Of a DNA stretch of 64,000 nt, positions 63,400 to 64,000 are shown piece after piece. This stretch comes from Spirosoma linguale DSM 74 (GTDB lineage Bacteria > Bacteroidota > Bacteroidia > Cytophagales > Spirosomataceae), in contig CP001769.1 of NCBI GenBank assembly GCA_000024525.1, forward strand, positions 1,536,001 to 1,600,000. Reading direction: 5' to 3'. A program made the translations under genes and the position numbers. Under the pieces are notes generated by a model. That model made no database searches and was not told the origin of the DNA. It saw only the letters and a list, made by a program, of their open reading frames with translations. The number at the start of each line of letters is the position of its first letter. Positions within the stretch are counted from its first letter, which is position 1.

Positions 63400-64000
63400 T
63401 CACTGGATTAATTTTCGGTAGTTTTCTGTTTTAGCCGGATCGAGGAATGACAATAAATCGAATGCCTGTTTTCGCTCGGCTGGGGTTCCTTCATAGAGGA
63501 TATTGAACAACTCCTGCGACTTGGCATCAAAAAACGAATTGATCAGAACAGAATTCGGTAGTTGCAGGCCAATGGTGCGTATGGTATTCAATAAGGCAAT
63601 GGTTTGTTTGCGAACCTGCACAGGGTTGGCCGCAAAGATGTCAAGACCCTGGCGATGGTAGGAGTAGAGACCATCCCGAAATGGTAGCAGTTGCTGATTC
63701 TGAAGGTTCTCAACAAGCCAGTACCGGTTTCGACGGTCGCCCCCCGTTTGCCATGAACCATTGGGTGAGCCCTGCTGGGCCAAATTGGTAATGGCATAAG
63801 CGCGTTGAATGAACTGATTCCCTCCCTGCTTACTGAACGTATCATAGTCGACAGCCAGAATAACGTTGGCATAAAATGCCAGCAAGGAGGTAAGGTCGTC
63901 CGAAAATTGGTTTTCCCGATAATAAACAGGCGTCGTGGGTAGGTAAACAAAGTTAAACGCCCGGTCGACATAGCTGAACGTAGTCGTTTCGTAGGTTGTG
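63400..64000 (-). CDS. DUF4835 family protein, 5' end outside window
   Basis: The frame stays open to the window edge at 64000, so the start lies beyond it; about 200 residues are visible. Sequence such as VDRAFNFVYLPTTPVYYRE and QNQQLLPFRDGLYSYHRQGLD matches the DUF4835 family found beside recN in Bacteroidota. Function unknown; family members usually carry a signal peptide. Confidence 0.85.
   Translation of the reverse strand, partial: TTYETTTFSYVDRAFNFVYLPTTPVYYRENQFSDDLTSLLAFYANVILAVDYDTFSKQGGNQFIQRAYAITNLAQQGSPNGSWQTGGDRRNRYWLVENLQNQQLLPFRDGLYSYHRQGLDIFAANPVQVRKQTIALLNTIRTIGLQLPNSVLINSFFDAKSQELFNILYEGTPAERKQAFDLLSFLDPAKTENYRKLIQ

Overview
The window looks like a chromosome segment of a Bacteroidota bacterium of the order Cytophagales, probably Spirosoma or a close relative. 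This rests on a SusC/SusD pair, a DUF4835 gene next to recN, a long disordered insert in Rho, FucP-type sugar permeases, weak Shine-Dalgarno sequences and abundant intergenic perfect palindromes. The genus is an inference. I saw no rRNA, tRNA, CRISPR array, transposase or prophage.

Layout. (1) 1-17.1 kb, all on +: a carbohydrate-use cluster with a CE1-like esterase (cut by the window start), a GH106-like rhamnosidase carrying a LamG domain, a GH3 enzyme, a FucP-like permease, a zinc alcohol dehydrogenase, a ThuA-like protein, a large SGNH / propeller / HEAT / cytochrome c protein, two TIM-barrel sugar isomerase/epimerase proteins and an alpha/beta hydrolase. (2) 17.1-24.2 kb: small unknown genes, a PAS histidine kinase overlapping a receiver-CRP fusion, DNA polymerase IV, and AT-rich spacer DNA with small candidate genes. 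(3) 24.2-31.6 kb: SusC, SusD, a secreted ABM-fold protein and an M13 metallopeptidase. (4) 31.7-42.4 kb on -: FHA protein, 27-residue membrane microprotein, PP2C phosphatase, two transmembrane Ser/Thr kinases, a single-polypeptide SEDS (RodA/FtsW) plus penicillin-binding transpeptidase, and a second FHA protein. (5) 42.7-51.8 kb: GH20 hexosaminidase, response regulators, ECF sigma factor, WYL regulator and small genes. (6) 52-64 kb: TolC-type efflux protein, sterol desaturase-like protein, Rho, CoaX, an outer-membrane protein, LptC, cytochrome c, SCO, RecN and DUF4835.

The most interesting system is region 4. Its gene content matches the actinobacterial fhaA-fhaB-pstP-rodA-pbpA-pknA-pknB locus that couples Ser/Thr phosphorylation to cell-wall elongation, but here it is in a Bacteroidota-type genome, RodA and PbpA functions are fused in one 1323-residue protein, the kinases lack PASTA repeats, and an undescribed-looking 27-residue membrane protein lies between the first FHA gene and the phosphatase.

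The second notable signal is a family of palindromic elements. Two copies (17363-17572 and 32626-32835) are exactly 210 bp, share 14-bp ends (one mismatch at one end) and an identical 11-nt loop, and differ in the stem by three compensatory base-pair changes. A 50-bp relative sits at 42615-42664. Many other intergenic gaps also hold long perfect inverted repeats.
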